Source of the DNA: Pseudomonas sp. Q1-7
Lineage (GTDB): Bacteria; Pseudomonadota; Gammaproteobacteria; Pseudomonadales; Pseudomonadaceae
Assembly (NCBI RefSeq): GCF_028010285.1
Contig: NZ_CP116304.1
Span: 2,682,501 to 2,746,500 of the forward strand
DNA length: 64,000 nucleotides
Reading direction: 5' to 3'
Below the pieces are notes generated by a model. That model made no database searches. It was given only the letters and a program-made list of their open reading frames with translations, and was not told the origin of the DNA. This document shows, piece by piece, positions 1 through 8,290 of the stretch. The number at the start of each line of letters is the position of its first letter. The first letter of the stretch is position 1. The position numbers and the translations under genes were made by a program.

Positions 1-206
1 ATACCGACAAGGTGGAAGTGGAATACCCCATCGGCCACCGCCGCCGCCGTGCCGAGGGCATGCCGCTGCTGGAAGAGAAGTTCAAGGCCGCCCTGGCCAC
101 GCATTACGCCCCCCAGCGCTGCGCCCGCATCTTCGACTTGTGCAAGGACCAGGCCGCACTGGAGGCGATGCCGGTGGACCGTTTCGTGGAACTGTTCGTG
201 ACCTAG
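1..206 (+). CDS. prpD: 2-methylcitrate dehydratase PrpD, C-terminal end (partial)
   Basis: The reading frame is open from the left edge (first full codon at base 3) to a TAG at 204-206. The 67 visible residues match the PrpD C-terminus: an EYPIGHRRRR segment, then a closing stretch rich in acidic and hydrophobic residues (MPVDRFVELFVT). PrpD dehydrates 2-methylcitrate to 2-methyl-cis-aconitate in the cytoplasmic methylcitrate cycle for propionyl-CoA. Most of the protein, including its active site, lies outside the window, so the call rests on this tail only. No prp partner follows; the next gene is an unrelated lipoprotein, so prpD is probably the last gene of its operon. Confidence 0.8.
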   Translation, partial: TDKVEVEYPIGHRRRRAEGMPLLEEKFKAALATHYAPQRCARIFDLCKDQAALEAMPVDRFVELFVT

Positions 207-369
207 GCAGGGGCCGGCGGACCGCGAGCCTTGCCCGGCCATCCGGTGGTGCAGGGCGTCCGGCCTCAATCACTGCGCCACCCCCTGTCTTGTCGCAGGG
301 CGGGGTGATGGCCGCGTTCCTATACTCAGAGAACCTTGGCCGAAAGGCCGGCGGGGCGGGCATACCCCG

Positions 370-1473
370 ATGCGCGCTGAAAGAAGTCCCCCCGACGCTG
401 GGGCGGGACGGTGGCCAGGCTGGTTCCGGGACGTCCTGGGCGCGGTGTTTCCACTCCTGATCGTCGCCTTGCTGGCGATGCAGGCGGGGTGCGCCTCGAA
501 GGCACCCGAGGCGCCGCCGGTGGTGGTATCGCCAAGTACCTGGCGGCAGGTCGACCGGGACATCGCCGCCGCCTCGCTGGCGGCTACCGGCCAGGCCCGC
601 CGCTATGCGCAGGACTCCATGGAGCGTTGGATGGACCTGGTCTACCAGCGCACGGATACCGCGTTCGTCCCCTGGTTCACCAGCTTCTGGACGCGCAAAT
701 GGCTGAGCATCAAGGTCACCTGGTATCGCCTGAGCTCCGACGGCGAGCGTGAGGAAACGGTGAACCGGCTGTCGCGCTACCTGCAGGAGGCCTACGACGA
801 CAAAGTGCTGGAGCCCGTGTCGCGGGAGCTGGACCCGGACGACATCATGGAGCAGGCCACGCGCACGTACATCCAGCAGCTCGACGAGCGCCTGCAACTG
901 ATACCCCAGCGCTTCGGCGTGCCCAAGGACCAGTTCGCCCAGCACCTGCACGAAATCCCGGCCATCGAACTGGCGCCCCCGATCAGCCAGAGGGCTTCGC
1001 TGCTGCAGGTACTGCGTGCCGACCCCCTGGAAGAGCAGCCGGCCTACGCCGCCCTGATGGCGCACATCCGCACGGCGCCGGACGGGGCGGGCGCCTGGAC
1101 CACGGATGCCGGCCTGTCGTCCATCACCCGCCAGACCAGCGAGCAACTGGCGTCGGAAATGGTCACCAGTGGCGCGGCCAGCGTGGTGTCCGGCCTGGTG
1201 GGGCGGGCGGCCGGCTCGGTGCTGTCCCTGGGCTTCACCGGCATCAGCGCCATGCTCCAGGAGGAGGAGCGGCCGGGGCGCGAGGCGCAGTTGCGCAAGA
1301 GCCTCAACGACGCCTTCGATGAAGAGTGGCTGGAGCTGATGCGCAACCCCGAAAGCGGGGTCATGGCGGGGGTCTTCCACCTGTCGGGCCAGGTGGAAGG
1401 CAGCCTGGAACGAACCATGACCCAGCCCATCCGGTTCGAACCGCTGCCCAGGGTGCTGCCGCCTGGCAACTAG
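370..1473 (+). CDS. Hypothetical lipoprotein / membrane-anchored protein
   Basis: This encodes 367 residues that I do not assign to a named family. Residues 24-40 form a hydrophobic stretch ending in AGC-A-S, which reads as a lipobox, so the mature protein would start at about Cys41 on an envelope lipid anchor. The unusually long N-terminal region before the hydrophobic core (basic and proline-rich) suggests the true start may be internal, but no better start with a ribosome site was seen. The body is charged and mostly helical, with one glycine/alanine-rich hydrophobic patch at about residues 275-300 that could be membrane-embedded. It stands alone between prpD and a new promoter region. The function is unknown. 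Confidence 0.55.
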   Translation: MRAERSPPDAGAGRWPGWFRDVLGAVFPLLIVALLAMQAGCASKAPEAPPVVVSPSTWRQVDRDIAAASLAATGQARRYAQDSMERWMDLVYQRTDTAFVPWFTSFWTRKWLSIKVTWYRLSSDGEREETVNRLSRYLQEAYDDKVLEPVSRELDPDDIMEQATRTYIQQLDERLQLIPQRFGVPKDQFAQHLHEIPAIELAPPISQRASLLQVLRADPLEEQPAYAALMAHIRTAPDGAGAWTTDAGLSSITRQTSEQLASEMVTSGAASVVSGLVGRAAGSVLSLGFTGISAMLQEEERPGREAQLRKSLNDAFDEEWLELMRNPESGVMAGVFHLSGQVEGSLERTMTQPIRFEPLPRVLPPGN

Positions 1474-1509
1474 CGGGCCTGGCGGTGCCGTTCAGTCCCG
1501 GCCGCCGAG

Positions 1510-1576
1510 GCCTGTCATGAAATGAAAAGCCCCTGTCGCGCGATGAGAAGCACCGCGAGGGGGGGACGCCTAGAGT
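1510..1576 (+). promoter_or_regulatory. Predicted AraC-type operator and promoter of the 1629-8006 operon
   Basis: Two direct half-sites, ATGAAAAGCCCCTGTC at 1522 and ATGAGAAGCACCGCGA at 1543, start 21 bp apart, two helical turns, as for AraC-family dimer sites. A -10-like TAGAGT begins at 1571, 28 nt after the start of the second half-site. The same arrangement with near-identical sequence occurs at 37023-37089 next to an AraC gene; the first 15 bases of both blocks are identical (GCCTGTCATGAAATG). The -35 region would overlap the second half-site, consistent with class II activation. The link to the AraC protein is inference. Confidence 0.6.
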
Positions 1577-1628
1577 CCAATCCATGGGTCCGTAACCCGA
1601 CTACAAGAATCGAGATTGGAGACAAGTC

Positions 1629-2609
1629 ATGGCCAAAGCCGTTCGCTTCTATGAAACCGGAGGCCCGGAAGTGCTTCGTTACGAAGAGGTCGAGGTGGGT
1701 GATCCTGGCCCCGGTGAGGTGCGTGTCCGCCACGTCGCCGTCGGCCTGAACTACGCCGATACCTACTTCCGCAATGGCACCTACCCGATTCCGCTGCCCA
1801 ACGGCATGGGCGTGGAAGCCTCCGGCGTGGTGGTGGCGGTGGGCGAGGGCGTCAGCAACGTCGCCCTGGGCGACCGGGTGACCTACACCGGCTTCCTCAA
1901 CACCCTCGGCGCCTACAGCACCGAGCGCCTGGTGCCGGCCGCGCCGCTGATCAAGCTGCCCGAGACCATCTCCTTCGAAACCGCGGCGGCCATGACCATG
2001 CGCGGCCTCACTTCCGCCTACCTGATGCGTCGCATCCATGACTTCAAGGAAGGCGACAGCATCCTGCTGCACGCCGCCGCCGGCGGAGTGGGCCTGATCG
2101 TCTCGCAATGGGCCAAGCTGCTCGGCCTGACCGTGATCGGCACTGTGTCCACCGAGGCCAAGGCGGAAATCGCCCGTTTCCACGGCTGCGACCACGTCAT
2201 CAACTACAGCGAAGAAGACATCGCCAAGCGTGTGCGTGAGCTGACCGGCGGCGTGGGCGTGAACGTGGTGTTCGACAGCGTCGGCAAGAACACCTTCAAC
2301 GCCTCGCTGGATTCCCTCAAGCGTCGCGGCCTGCTGGTCTGCGTCGGCACCGCGTCCGGCCCGATCCCGCCCTTCGATCCGGTGCTGCTGGCGATGAAAG
2401 GTTCGCTGTTCGTCACCCGTCCCGCCCTGGCCGACTACATCGCCGATCCGGCGGAAAAAGCCGAACTGGTGGGCGAGCTGTTCGACCATGTCGGCAGCGG
2501 CCGCATCAGCATCGACATCAACCAGCACTACGCGCTGGAGGATGCGGTCCAGGCCCATCGGGACCTGGAATCGCGCAAGACCACCGGTTCGTCCATCTTC
2601 GTCATCTGA
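1629..2609 (+). CDS. NAD(P)H:quinone oxidoreductase-like MDR protein
   Basis: This is a 326-residue cytoplasmic medium-chain dehydrogenase/reductase of the zinc-free quinone reductase (QOR) type. The N-terminal GroES-like domain carries the family segment GLNYADTYFRNG, and the nucleotide-binding motif AAAGGVG lies at about residues 146-152. The length is normal for QOR. The ATG at 1629 follows GGAG at good spacing. It is the first gene of a packed operon, with 11 bp to the next start. QOR-like enzymes reduce quinones or the double bond of alpha,beta-unsaturated carbonyls with NADPH. With a dioxygenase and a beta-keto acid cleavage enzyme beside it, a catabolic reductase step is more likely than quinone detoxification, but the substrate is unknown. 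Confidence 0.85.
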   Translation: MAKAVRFYETGGPEVLRYEEVEVGDPGPGEVRVRHVAVGLNYADTYFRNGTYPIPLPNGMGVEASGVVVAVGEGVSNVALGDRVTYTGFLNTLGAYSTERLVPAAPLIKLPETISFETAAAMTMRGLTSAYLMRRIHDFKEGDSILLHAAAGGVGLIVSQWAKLLGLTVIGTVSTEAKAEIARFHGCDHVINYSEEDIAKRVRELTGGVGVNVVFDSVGKNTFNASLDSLKRRGLLVCVGTASGPIPPFDPVLLAMKGSLFVTRPALADYIADPAEKAELVGELFDHVGSGRISIDINQHYALEDAVQAHRDLESRKTTGSSIFVI

Positions 2610-2620
2610 GGTCGCTGGCC

Positions 2621-3469
2621 ATGAAAGTCGAGCAACTCACGTGCGCCATCGGCGCCGAGATCAGCGGCGTGAACCTGGGCGACGCCTCCCGTGACGACGG
2701 CCTGTTCGCCGAGATCAAGGCGCTGCTGCTGCAGCACAAGGTGCTGTTCCTGCGCGACCAGGACATCAGTCGCGCCGAACATGTGGCCTTCGCCCGCCGC
2801 TTCGGCGAACTGGAAGACCACCCGGTGGCCGGCAGCGACCCGGAGCATCCGGGCCTGGTACGCATCTACAAGGAGCCTGGCCAGCCCAACGACCGCTACG
2901 AGAACGCCTGGCACACCGATGCCACCTGGCGCGAGGCACCGCCCATGGGCTGCGTGCTGCGTTGCGTGGAGTGCCCGCCGGTGGGCGGCGACACCATGTG
3001 GGCGAACATGGCCCTGGCCTACGAGAAACTGCCGGAAGACGTGAAACAGCGTATCGCCGGCCTGCGCGCCCGCCACAGCATCGAAGCGAGCTTTGGCGCC
3101 GCCATGCCGCTGGAGAAGCGCCTGGCACTCAAGGCCCAGTTCCCGGACGCGGAGCACCCCGTGGTGCGCACCCACCCGGAAACCGGCGAGAAAGTGCTCT
3201 TCGTCAACGCCTTCGCCACCCACTTCACCAACTTCCATACCCCGGAGCACGTCCGCTACGGGCAGGACTACAGCATGGGCGGCAGCGACCTGCTGCGCTA
3301 CCTGGTCAGCCAGGCCTACATCCCGGAGTACCAGGTGCGCTGGCGCTGGAAGCCGAACAGCGTGGCGATCTGGGACAACCGCTCCACCCAGCACTACGCC
3401 GTGATGGATTACCCGCCCTGCGTTCGCAAGATGGAACGCGCCGGGATCATCGGCGACAGCACCTTCTGA
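2621..3469 (+). CDS. TauD/TfdA-family Fe(II)/2-oxoglutarate dioxygenase
   Basis: This 282-residue non-heme iron dioxygenase has its facial triad visible: His98 and Asp100 in WHTDATW, and a distal His at about 258 in STQHYAVMDY. An arginine near residue 269 is suited to bind 2-oxoglutarate. The length matches TauD, TfdA and AtsK. Family members hydroxylate a carbon next to sulfonate, sulfate ester, ether or trimethylammonium groups, and the product then falls apart. The start follows TGAGGTC and lies 11 bp after the upstream gene. With the exporter at 6996 related to sulfate exporters, an organosulfur substrate is a reasonable guess. A gamma-butyrobetaine-like or ether substrate is not excluded. 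Confidence 0.88.
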   Translation: MKVEQLTCAIGAEISGVNLGDASRDDGLFAEIKALLLQHKVLFLRDQDISRAEHVAFARRFGELEDHPVAGSDPEHPGLVRIYKEPGQPNDRYENAWHTDATWREAPPMGCVLRCVECPPVGGDTMWANMALAYEKLPEDVKQRIAGLRARHSIEASFGAAMPLEKRLALKAQFPDAEHPVVRTHPETGEKVLFVNAFATHFTNFHTPEHVRYGQDYSMGGSDLLRYLVSQAYIPEYQVRWRWKPNSVAIWDNRSTQHYAVMDYPPCVRKMERAGIIGDSTF

Positions 3470-3536
3470 TTTCTGCCGCCCGGCCGTGCCGCGCACGGCC
3501 AGGCCCCTTGAATAACAACTAACCGAGGGCATTCAC

Positions 3537-4589
3537 ATGCAATTCTTCGACGATTCGCTGCACCCGGAAAACATGGAAAAGGTGGTCATCACCGTGGCGC
3601 CCTACGGCCCCGAGTGGATGCCGGCGGACTTCCCGGAAGACATCCCGGTGACCATGGATGAGCAGATCCAGAAGGCCGTCGACTGCTACGAGGCCGGCGC
3701 CACCGTGCTCCACCTGCACGTGCGTGAACTGGACGGCACCGGCTCCAAGCGCCTGTCGAAGTTCAACGAGCTGATCGCCGGCGTGCGCGAAGCCGTGCCG
3801 GACATGATCATCCAGGTTGGCGGCTCCATCTCCTTCGCCCCCGAGAGCGAAGGCGAGGCGGCCAAGTGGCTGTCCGACGACACCCGCCACATGCTGGCCG
3901 AGCTGACTCCGAAGCCCGACCAGGTCACCGTGGCCATCAACACCACCCAGATGAACATCATGGAACTCCTCTACCCGGAGTACCTGAAGGGCACCTCCCT
4001 GGAAAACCCGATGTACCAGGCGGCCTACAGCGAAATGACCGTGCCGGCCGGCCCGGCCTGGGTCGAGGAACACCTCAAGCGCCTGATGGCCAACGGCATC
4101 CAGCCGCACTTCCAGCTCACCGGCATGCACGCCCTGGAAACCCTTGAGCGCCTGGTGCGCAAGGGCGTCTACAAGGGCCCGCTGAACCTGACCTGGATCG
4201 GCATCGGCGGCGGCTTCGACGGCCCCAACCCGTTCAACTTCTTCAACTTCATTCACCGTGCGCCGAACGGCGGTACGCTGACTGCCGAGTCGCTGCTGAA
4301 GAACGTGCTGCCGTTCAACACCATGGCCCTGGCCATGGGCCTGCACCCGCGCGTCGGCATCGAAGACACCATCATCGACCAGCACGGCAAGCGCTTCACC
4401 TCCGTGCAGCAGATCCAGCAGACCGTGCGCATCGCCCACGAGCTGGGCCGCGAAATCGCCAGCGGCAAGGAAGCACGCGAGATCTACAAGATCGGCGTGG
4501 AGTACAAGGACGTGGAAGAAACCCTGCGCATGAACGGTATGGCGCCGAACCGCCAGCCGGGCCAGAAACACGTCCCCATGCGTGCCTGA
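3537..4589 (+). CDS. Beta-keto acid cleavage enzyme (BKACE, DUF849 family)
   Basis: This encodes 350 residues of the family typified by 3-keto-5-aminohexanoate cleavage enzyme (Kce) and dehydrocarnitine cleavage enzyme. The metal-binding HxH is at His59 and His61 in LHLHVRE, followed by a conserved QVGGSISF strand. The family condenses a beta-keto acid with acetyl-CoA, giving acetoacetate and a new acyl-CoA, through a Zn-dependent retro-Claisen reaction. The start at 3537 follows CGAGGG. Compared with Kce (about 275 residues) this protein is longer, and the extra length lies in the loops that shape the substrate pocket, so substrate cannot be read from the sequence. In the operon it would follow the dioxygenase and reductase as the C-C cleavage step. 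Confidence 0.88.
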   Translation: MQFFDDSLHPENMEKVVITVAPYGPEWMPADFPEDIPVTMDEQIQKAVDCYEAGATVLHLHVRELDGTGSKRLSKFNELIAGVREAVPDMIIQVGGSISFAPESEGEAAKWLSDDTRHMLAELTPKPDQVTVAINTTQMNIMELLYPEYLKGTSLENPMYQAAYSEMTVPAGPAWVEEHLKRLMANGIQPHFQLTGMHALETLERLVRKGVYKGPLNLTWIGIGGGFDGPNPFNFFNFIHRAPNGGTLTAESLLKNVLPFNTMALAMGLHPRVGIEDTIIDQHGKRFTSVQQIQQTVRIAHELGREIASGKEAREIYKIGVEYKDVEETLRMNGMAPNRQPGQKHVPMRA

Positions 4590-4697
4590 CCTGCGCGGCC
4601 CGTGCCGGCCCACAAGGCCGGCCAGGGTGGGACGGTAACCCGCCGTCCCGCCGACTCGCGTGACAAGAACAAAAAAACGCATATCCAAGGTATCGCC

Positions 4698-6002
4698 ATG
4701 GCTTTTCATTCTGCCGCCACCGCTGACTTCGAAGAGTCGGCCGTGAATGTCCCCCGCACCTACGCCTGGGTCGTATTCGCCCTGACGTTCGGCCTGCTGA
4801 TTTCCGATTACATGTCGCGGCAGGTCCTCAACGCGGTATTCCCGCTGCTCAAATCCGAATGGGCCCTGACCGATTCCCAGCTTGGCCTGCTCAGCGGCAT
4901 CGTCGCGCTGATGGTCGGCCTGCTGACCTTCCCCCTGTCGCTGCTGGCTGACCGCTGGGGCCGGGTGAAGAGCCTGGTGCTGATGGCCATGCTCTGGAGC
5001 CTGGCGACCCTGGGCTGCGGCCTGGCGGAAAACTACGAACACATGTTCATCGCCCGCTTCCTGGTGGGTGTGGGCGAGGCCGCCTACGGCAGCGTCGGCA
5101 TCGCCGTGGTGCTGTCGGTATTTCCCAAGCACATGCGCGCCACGCTCACCGGCGCCTTCATGGCCGGCGGCATGTTCGGCTCGGTACTGGGCATGGCCCT
5201 GGGCGGCATCCTCGCCGAGCACCTGGGCTGGCGCTGGTCCTTCGCCGGCATGGCGTTCTTCGGCATGGTCCTGGCCACCCTCTACCCGCTGGTGGTCAAG
5301 CAGAAGCGCCTCGGCCAGCCGCTGCCCAAGGCGAATGGCAATGACGAAGCGCCCTGCCGTCGTCCGCTGAAGACCCTGTTCGCCAGCCGCTCGGTGCTCT
5401 GCGCCTATATCGGCAGCGGCCTGCAGCTGTTCGTCGGCGCGGCGGTGATGGTCTGGTTCCCGAGTTTCCTGAATCGCTACTACCACATGGGCACCGACCA
5501 GGCCGGCGTGGTCTCGGCCATCATCGTCCTCACCGGCGGCGCCGGCATGATCCTCTGCGGCATCCTCAGCGACCGCCTGTGCCGCAACGCCCCGGACCGC
5601 AAGATCGTCCTGGCCATCGCCTACTGCCTGATCAGCTGCGTGCTGCTGTCCGTGGCCTTCCGCATGGCGCCCGGCGTGGCGCAGTTGGTGGTCATCGGCC
5701 TGGCCATGCTGGTGGCCACCGGAACGTCCGGTCCGGCGGGCGCCATGGTCGCCAACCTGACCCACTTCTCGATCCACGGCACGGCTTTCGCCACCCTGAC
5801 CCTGGCCAACAACCTGCTGGGCCTGGCCCCCGGCCCCTATCTCACCGGCGTGCTGGCCGACCATTTCGGCCTCGACCGCGCCTTCCAGCTGATCCCGCTG
5901 ATCAGCATCGCCGCGGCTCTGGTGTTCTGCTACGGCAAGCGTCACTACCACCGCGACATCCAGAAGCTGGCGCCAATGATGGCCAGCGAGGAGCGCCCAT
6001 GA
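4698..6002 (+). CDS. MFS transporter
   Basis: This is a 434-residue inner-membrane carrier with about 12 hydrophobic segments. The cytoplasmic loop 2-3 signature reads LADRWGRVKS, typical of the major facilitator superfamily, and the polar loop between helices 6 and 7 lies at about residues 205-225. ATG 4698 is chosen over the more upstream in-frame ATG at 4602 because it follows AAGG and starts just ahead of the first helix. Its stop overlaps the next start (ATGA at 5999-6002), so the genes are translationally coupled. Placed inside the catabolic operon, it is probably the uptake carrier for the unknown organic substrate. Confidence 0.85.
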   Translation: MAFHSAATADFEESAVNVPRTYAWVVFALTFGLLISDYMSRQVLNAVFPLLKSEWALTDSQLGLLSGIVALMVGLLTFPLSLLADRWGRVKSLVLMAMLWSLATLGCGLAENYEHMFIARFLVGVGEAAYGSVGIAVVLSVFPKHMRATLTGAFMAGGMFGSVLGMALGGILAEHLGWRWSFAGMAFFGMVLATLYPLVVKQKRLGQPLPKANGNDEAPCRRPLKTLFASRSVLCAYIGSGLQLFVGAAVMVWFPSFLNRYYHMGTDQAGVVSAIIVLTGGAGMILCGILSDRLCRNAPDRKIVLAIAYCLISCVLLSVAFRMAPGVAQLVVIGLAMLVATGTSGPAGAMVANLTHFSIHGTAFATLTLANNLLGLAPGPYLTGVLADHFGLDRAFQLIPLISIAAALVFCYGKRHYHRDIQKLAPMMASEERP

Positions 6003-6667
6003 CCCCTCTGTTGGTCGAAATGACCTTCGACTTCATCTGCCCCTGGTGCCTGATCGGCAAGCGCAACCTGGAGAAAGCCCTGGCGGTGCTCGCCAGGAGC
6101 CGCCCGGAGGCACCGGTGAGCCTGCAGTGGCGCGGTGTGCAACTGCTGCCGCAACTGCCGGTGGACGGCGTGCCGTTCATGGACTTCTACATCCAGCGGC
6201 TGGGCAGCGAAGACGCGGTGCGGGCGCGCCAGCAGCAGGTGAAGGAAGCCGCCTACCATGCCGACGTGGACATCGACCTGAAGAGCATTCAGCGCATGCC
6301 CAACACCGCCAACGCCCATCGCCTGCTGGAACTGGCCATGGCGCAGGGCAGCGAGCGCCAGATCGACGCACTGCTGGAGCAACTGTTCGCCAGCTACTTC
6401 CAGCGTGGCGAGGACCTGGGCGACCGCGACCTGCTGCTGCGCCTGGCCCGGCAGTGCGGATTCGACCCGCAGCGTCTGGAAACCGTGCTGCTCGACGATG
6501 GCCGCCCCTTCGAGGGCAGCGAGCGCGTGCCGTCCACCACCGCGGTGCCGTCGTTCGTGATCGACCAGCGTATCCAACTGGCCGGCGCGCAACCGCCGTG
6601 GCTGATGCTCGCCCAACTGCAGCGCGCCCTTGACCTGCGCGCGGCGCCCGAGGCCCGCGCGTCATGA
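5999..6667 (+). CDS. DsbA-family thioredoxin-fold oxidoreductase (FrnE/HCCA isomerase-like)
   Basis: This 222-residue thioredoxin-fold protein of the DsbA superfamily has CPWC at residues 14-17 and no signal peptide, so it is cytoplasmic. The pattern fits FrnE-like proteins (disulfide isomerase, related to glutathione-dependent 2-hydroxychromene-2-carboxylate isomerase). The cis-proline segment near the C-terminus (STTAVPSFVID) is present. The start ATG overlaps the stop of the MFS gene and its own stop overlaps the Rieske start, so it belongs firmly to the operon. Its role might be a glutathione-dependent isomerisation or dehalogenation-type step, or protection of the metal enzymes. Neither is shown by the sequence. 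Confidence 0.8.
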   Translation: MTPLLVEMTFDFICPWCLIGKRNLEKALAVLARSRPEAPVSLQWRGVQLLPQLPVDGVPFMDFYIQRLGSEDAVRARQQQVKEAAYHADVDIDLKSIQRMPNTANAHRLLELAMAQGSERQIDALLEQLFASYFQRGEDLGDRDLLLRLARQCGFDPQRLETVLLDDGRPFEGSERVPSTTAVPSFVIDQRIQLAGAQPPWLMLAQLQRALDLRAAPEARAS

Positions 6668-7014
6668 CCAGCCGGGTTGAAGTCCCCGCGGAAAAGGTGC
6701 CGCCGGAGGGCGGTCGCAGCCTGTTCCGCCATGAGGGCAAGTCCTTGGTGCTGTTCAACCAGGGCGGTGCGCTCTACGCCATAGACGAAGGCTGCCCGCA
6801 TAACGGTGCCTCGCTGTTCGGCGGCCGCCTGGAAGGGCGCCTGCTGCGCTGCCCGGCCCACGGCCTGCGCTTCGACCTGGCCACCGGCTGCGTGCCCGGC
6901 GTGAAAGGCTTCGGCGTCGCCACCTACGCGGTGGAGCTGGAGCAGGGCCGTTGTTTCATCGATCTGTCGCGGCCCCGGCCGCAGGAACGTTCTGTATGTC
7001 CGCAACCACAATAG
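6664..7014 (+). CDS. Rieske [2Fe-2S] ferredoxin-like protein
   Basis: This encodes 116 residues with a complete Rieske cluster motif: Cys44-x-His46 and Cys63-x2-His66. There is no signal peptide, so it is a soluble cytoplasmic electron carrier similar to NirD or the ferredoxins of Rieske oxygenases. No reductase or Rieske oxygenase alpha subunit lies in the operon. The TauD-type enzyme does not need a ferredoxin, so its partner is not obvious. The start overlaps the preceding stop by 4 bp, and the next gene starts inside its 3' end. Confidence 0.85.
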   Translation: MTSRVEVPAEKVPPEGGRSLFRHEGKSLVLFNQGGALYAIDEGCPHNGASLFGGRLEGRLLRCPAHGLRFDLATGCVPGVKGFGVATYAVELEQGRCFIDLSRPRPQERSVCPQPQ

Positions 7015-8006
7015 CCGCGCTGGGATCGCGCAGCCGGGTGCTGATGCCCGGCGTGATCGTCAGCGCCATGGTCGCCGCGGCGGCGACCTTCCTTTCCGAG
7101 CACTACGGTGCCCCGGTGATGCTCTTCGCCCTGCTGCTGGGCCTCTCGGTGAACTTCCTGGCGGCCGACAACAAGTGCAAGCCCGGTATCGAATTCACCG
7201 CCCGCGAAGTGTTGCGGGTCGGGGTGGCGCTGCTGGGAATCCGCATCACCCTGGAACAGATCGCGTCCCTCGGCTGGCAGCCAGTCGCCATGGTGGTGGC
7301 ACTGGTGGTGGTCACCATCCTCGTGTCAGTCGCGGCGGCGCGTCTTCTCGGATTCAACAGCCTGTTCGGCCTGCTCACCGGCGGCGCCACGGCCATCTGC
7401 GGCGCCTCGGCGGCCCTGGCCCTGGCGGCGGCGCTGCCGGCCCATGCGCAGAAGGAACGCGCCACCCTGTTCACCGTGATCGGCGTGTCGGCGCTGTCCA
7501 CCCTGGCGATGATCCTCTATCCGATGATCGCCGAGGCCTTCGACCTCTCGCCGTTGCACGCCGGCCTGTTCATCGGCGGCACCATCCACGACGTGGCCCA
7601 GGTGGTCGGCGCGGGCTACAGCATGTCCCCCGAAACGGGCGACAGCGCCACCGTGGTCAAGCTGATGCGCGTGGCCATGCTCCTGCCGGTGATTCTCTGC
7701 GCCGCCATGATCACCCGCCTGCGTGGCGCCGAGCCGGGCACCAAACGGCCGCCGCTGCTGCCCTGGTTCGCCGTGGGCTTCGTGGTGCTGGCTGCGGTCA
7801 ACAGCACGGGCGTCATTCCGGCTCAAGTACAGGACGCCGGCAACGAACTGTCGCGCTGGTGCCTGGTGATCGCCATCAGCGCCCTGGGCATGAAAACCCA
7901 GCTCAGGGAGCTGGCCAGCGTCGGCATCAAGCCGATCCTGCTGATGGTGGGTGAAACCGCGTTCCTCGCCGCCCTGGTGCTGGCGATGCTGCACTGGGGG
8001 TTCTGA
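6996..8006 (+). CDS. YeiH/UPF0324 family putative sulfate exporter
   Basis: This 336-residue membrane protein has about ten hydrophobic segments and the family stretch LRVGVALLGIRITLEQI at about residues 70-86, plus GGTIHDVAQVVGAGYS further on. The family (UPF0324, putative sulfate exporters) includes members found in taurine and sulfonate catabolic clusters. ATG 6996 is preferred because it follows AGGAAC; it overlaps the Rieske gene by 19 bp. As last gene of the operon, ending just before a strong terminator, it would export an anionic end product. Sulfite or sulfate is the family-based guess. E. coli YeiH itself has no proven substrate. Confidence 0.85.
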   Translation: MSATTIAALGSRSRVLMPGVIVSAMVAAAATFLSEHYGAPVMLFALLLGLSVNFLAADNKCKPGIEFTAREVLRVGVALLGIRITLEQIASLGWQPVAMVVALVVVTILVSVAAARLLGFNSLFGLLTGGATAICGASAALALAAALPAHAQKERATLFTVIGVSALSTLAMILYPMIAEAFDLSPLHAGLFIGGTIHDVAQVVGAGYSMSPETGDSATVVKLMRVAMLLPVILCAAMITRLRGAEPGTKRPPLLPWFAVGFVVLAAVNSTGVIPAQVQDAGNELSRWCLVIAISALGMKTQLRELASVGIKPILLMVGETAFLAALVLAMLHWGF

Positions 8007-8062
8007 AGACTTACTCCTGCTCCCGTGAGGGGGTCATCGACGCCTGCCACAGCGGGCATTTA

Positions 8063-8109
8063 CCGCGCCGGAGCCTCGTGGGACGGGCTCCGCAGCGCGG
8101 TTTTTTTTT
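8063..8109 (+). terminator. Rho-independent terminator after the seven-gene operon
   Basis: CCGCGC-CGGAGCC (8063-8075) pairs with GGCTCCG and GCGCGG (8086-8092 and 8095-8100) with a two-base bulge, giving a 13-bp stem directly followed by nine T residues (8101-8109). It closes the transcript running from 1629. Confidence 0.88.
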
Positions 8110-8221
8110 GAGCGTGAGAAACCGCGTCCTCAGGGCATGGTCATGAGTCACCGGCTCTGCCCAGGCGTATGAGGGCAGGGCGGCTGCCGAGCCTGCGAAG
8201 CCCGGCGATGTTCCACATCCA

Positions 8222-8290
8222 TCAGCACGCTTTCAGAATGGGGCCGGGAGTTCCCTCCCGCCGTCGACGCAGACCGAAGTCGATGCTCAT
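8222..8290 (-). CDS. Possible 22-codon translationally coupled micro-ORF
   Basis: On the minus strand an ATG at 8290 overlaps the stop of the BRO-N gene (ATGA), and the frame runs 22 codons to TGA at 8222-8224. The peptide is strongly basic in its first half (RRRRE). The overlap suggests coupling, but a frame this short could be chance, and no family is recognised. Confidence 0.2.
   Translation of the reverse strand: MSIDFGLRRRREGTPGPILKAC

Noticed and set aside
3519-5951. An 810-codon minus-strand open frame antisense to the BKACE and MFS genes, and similar long antisense frames at 13613-15502, 30489-32906, 37639-39942 and 42194-44500
   Set aside because: They are His/Gln/Gly/Ala-rich mirror products of GC-rich codon use, have no family motifs or start signals, and lie opposite genes with clear domains.
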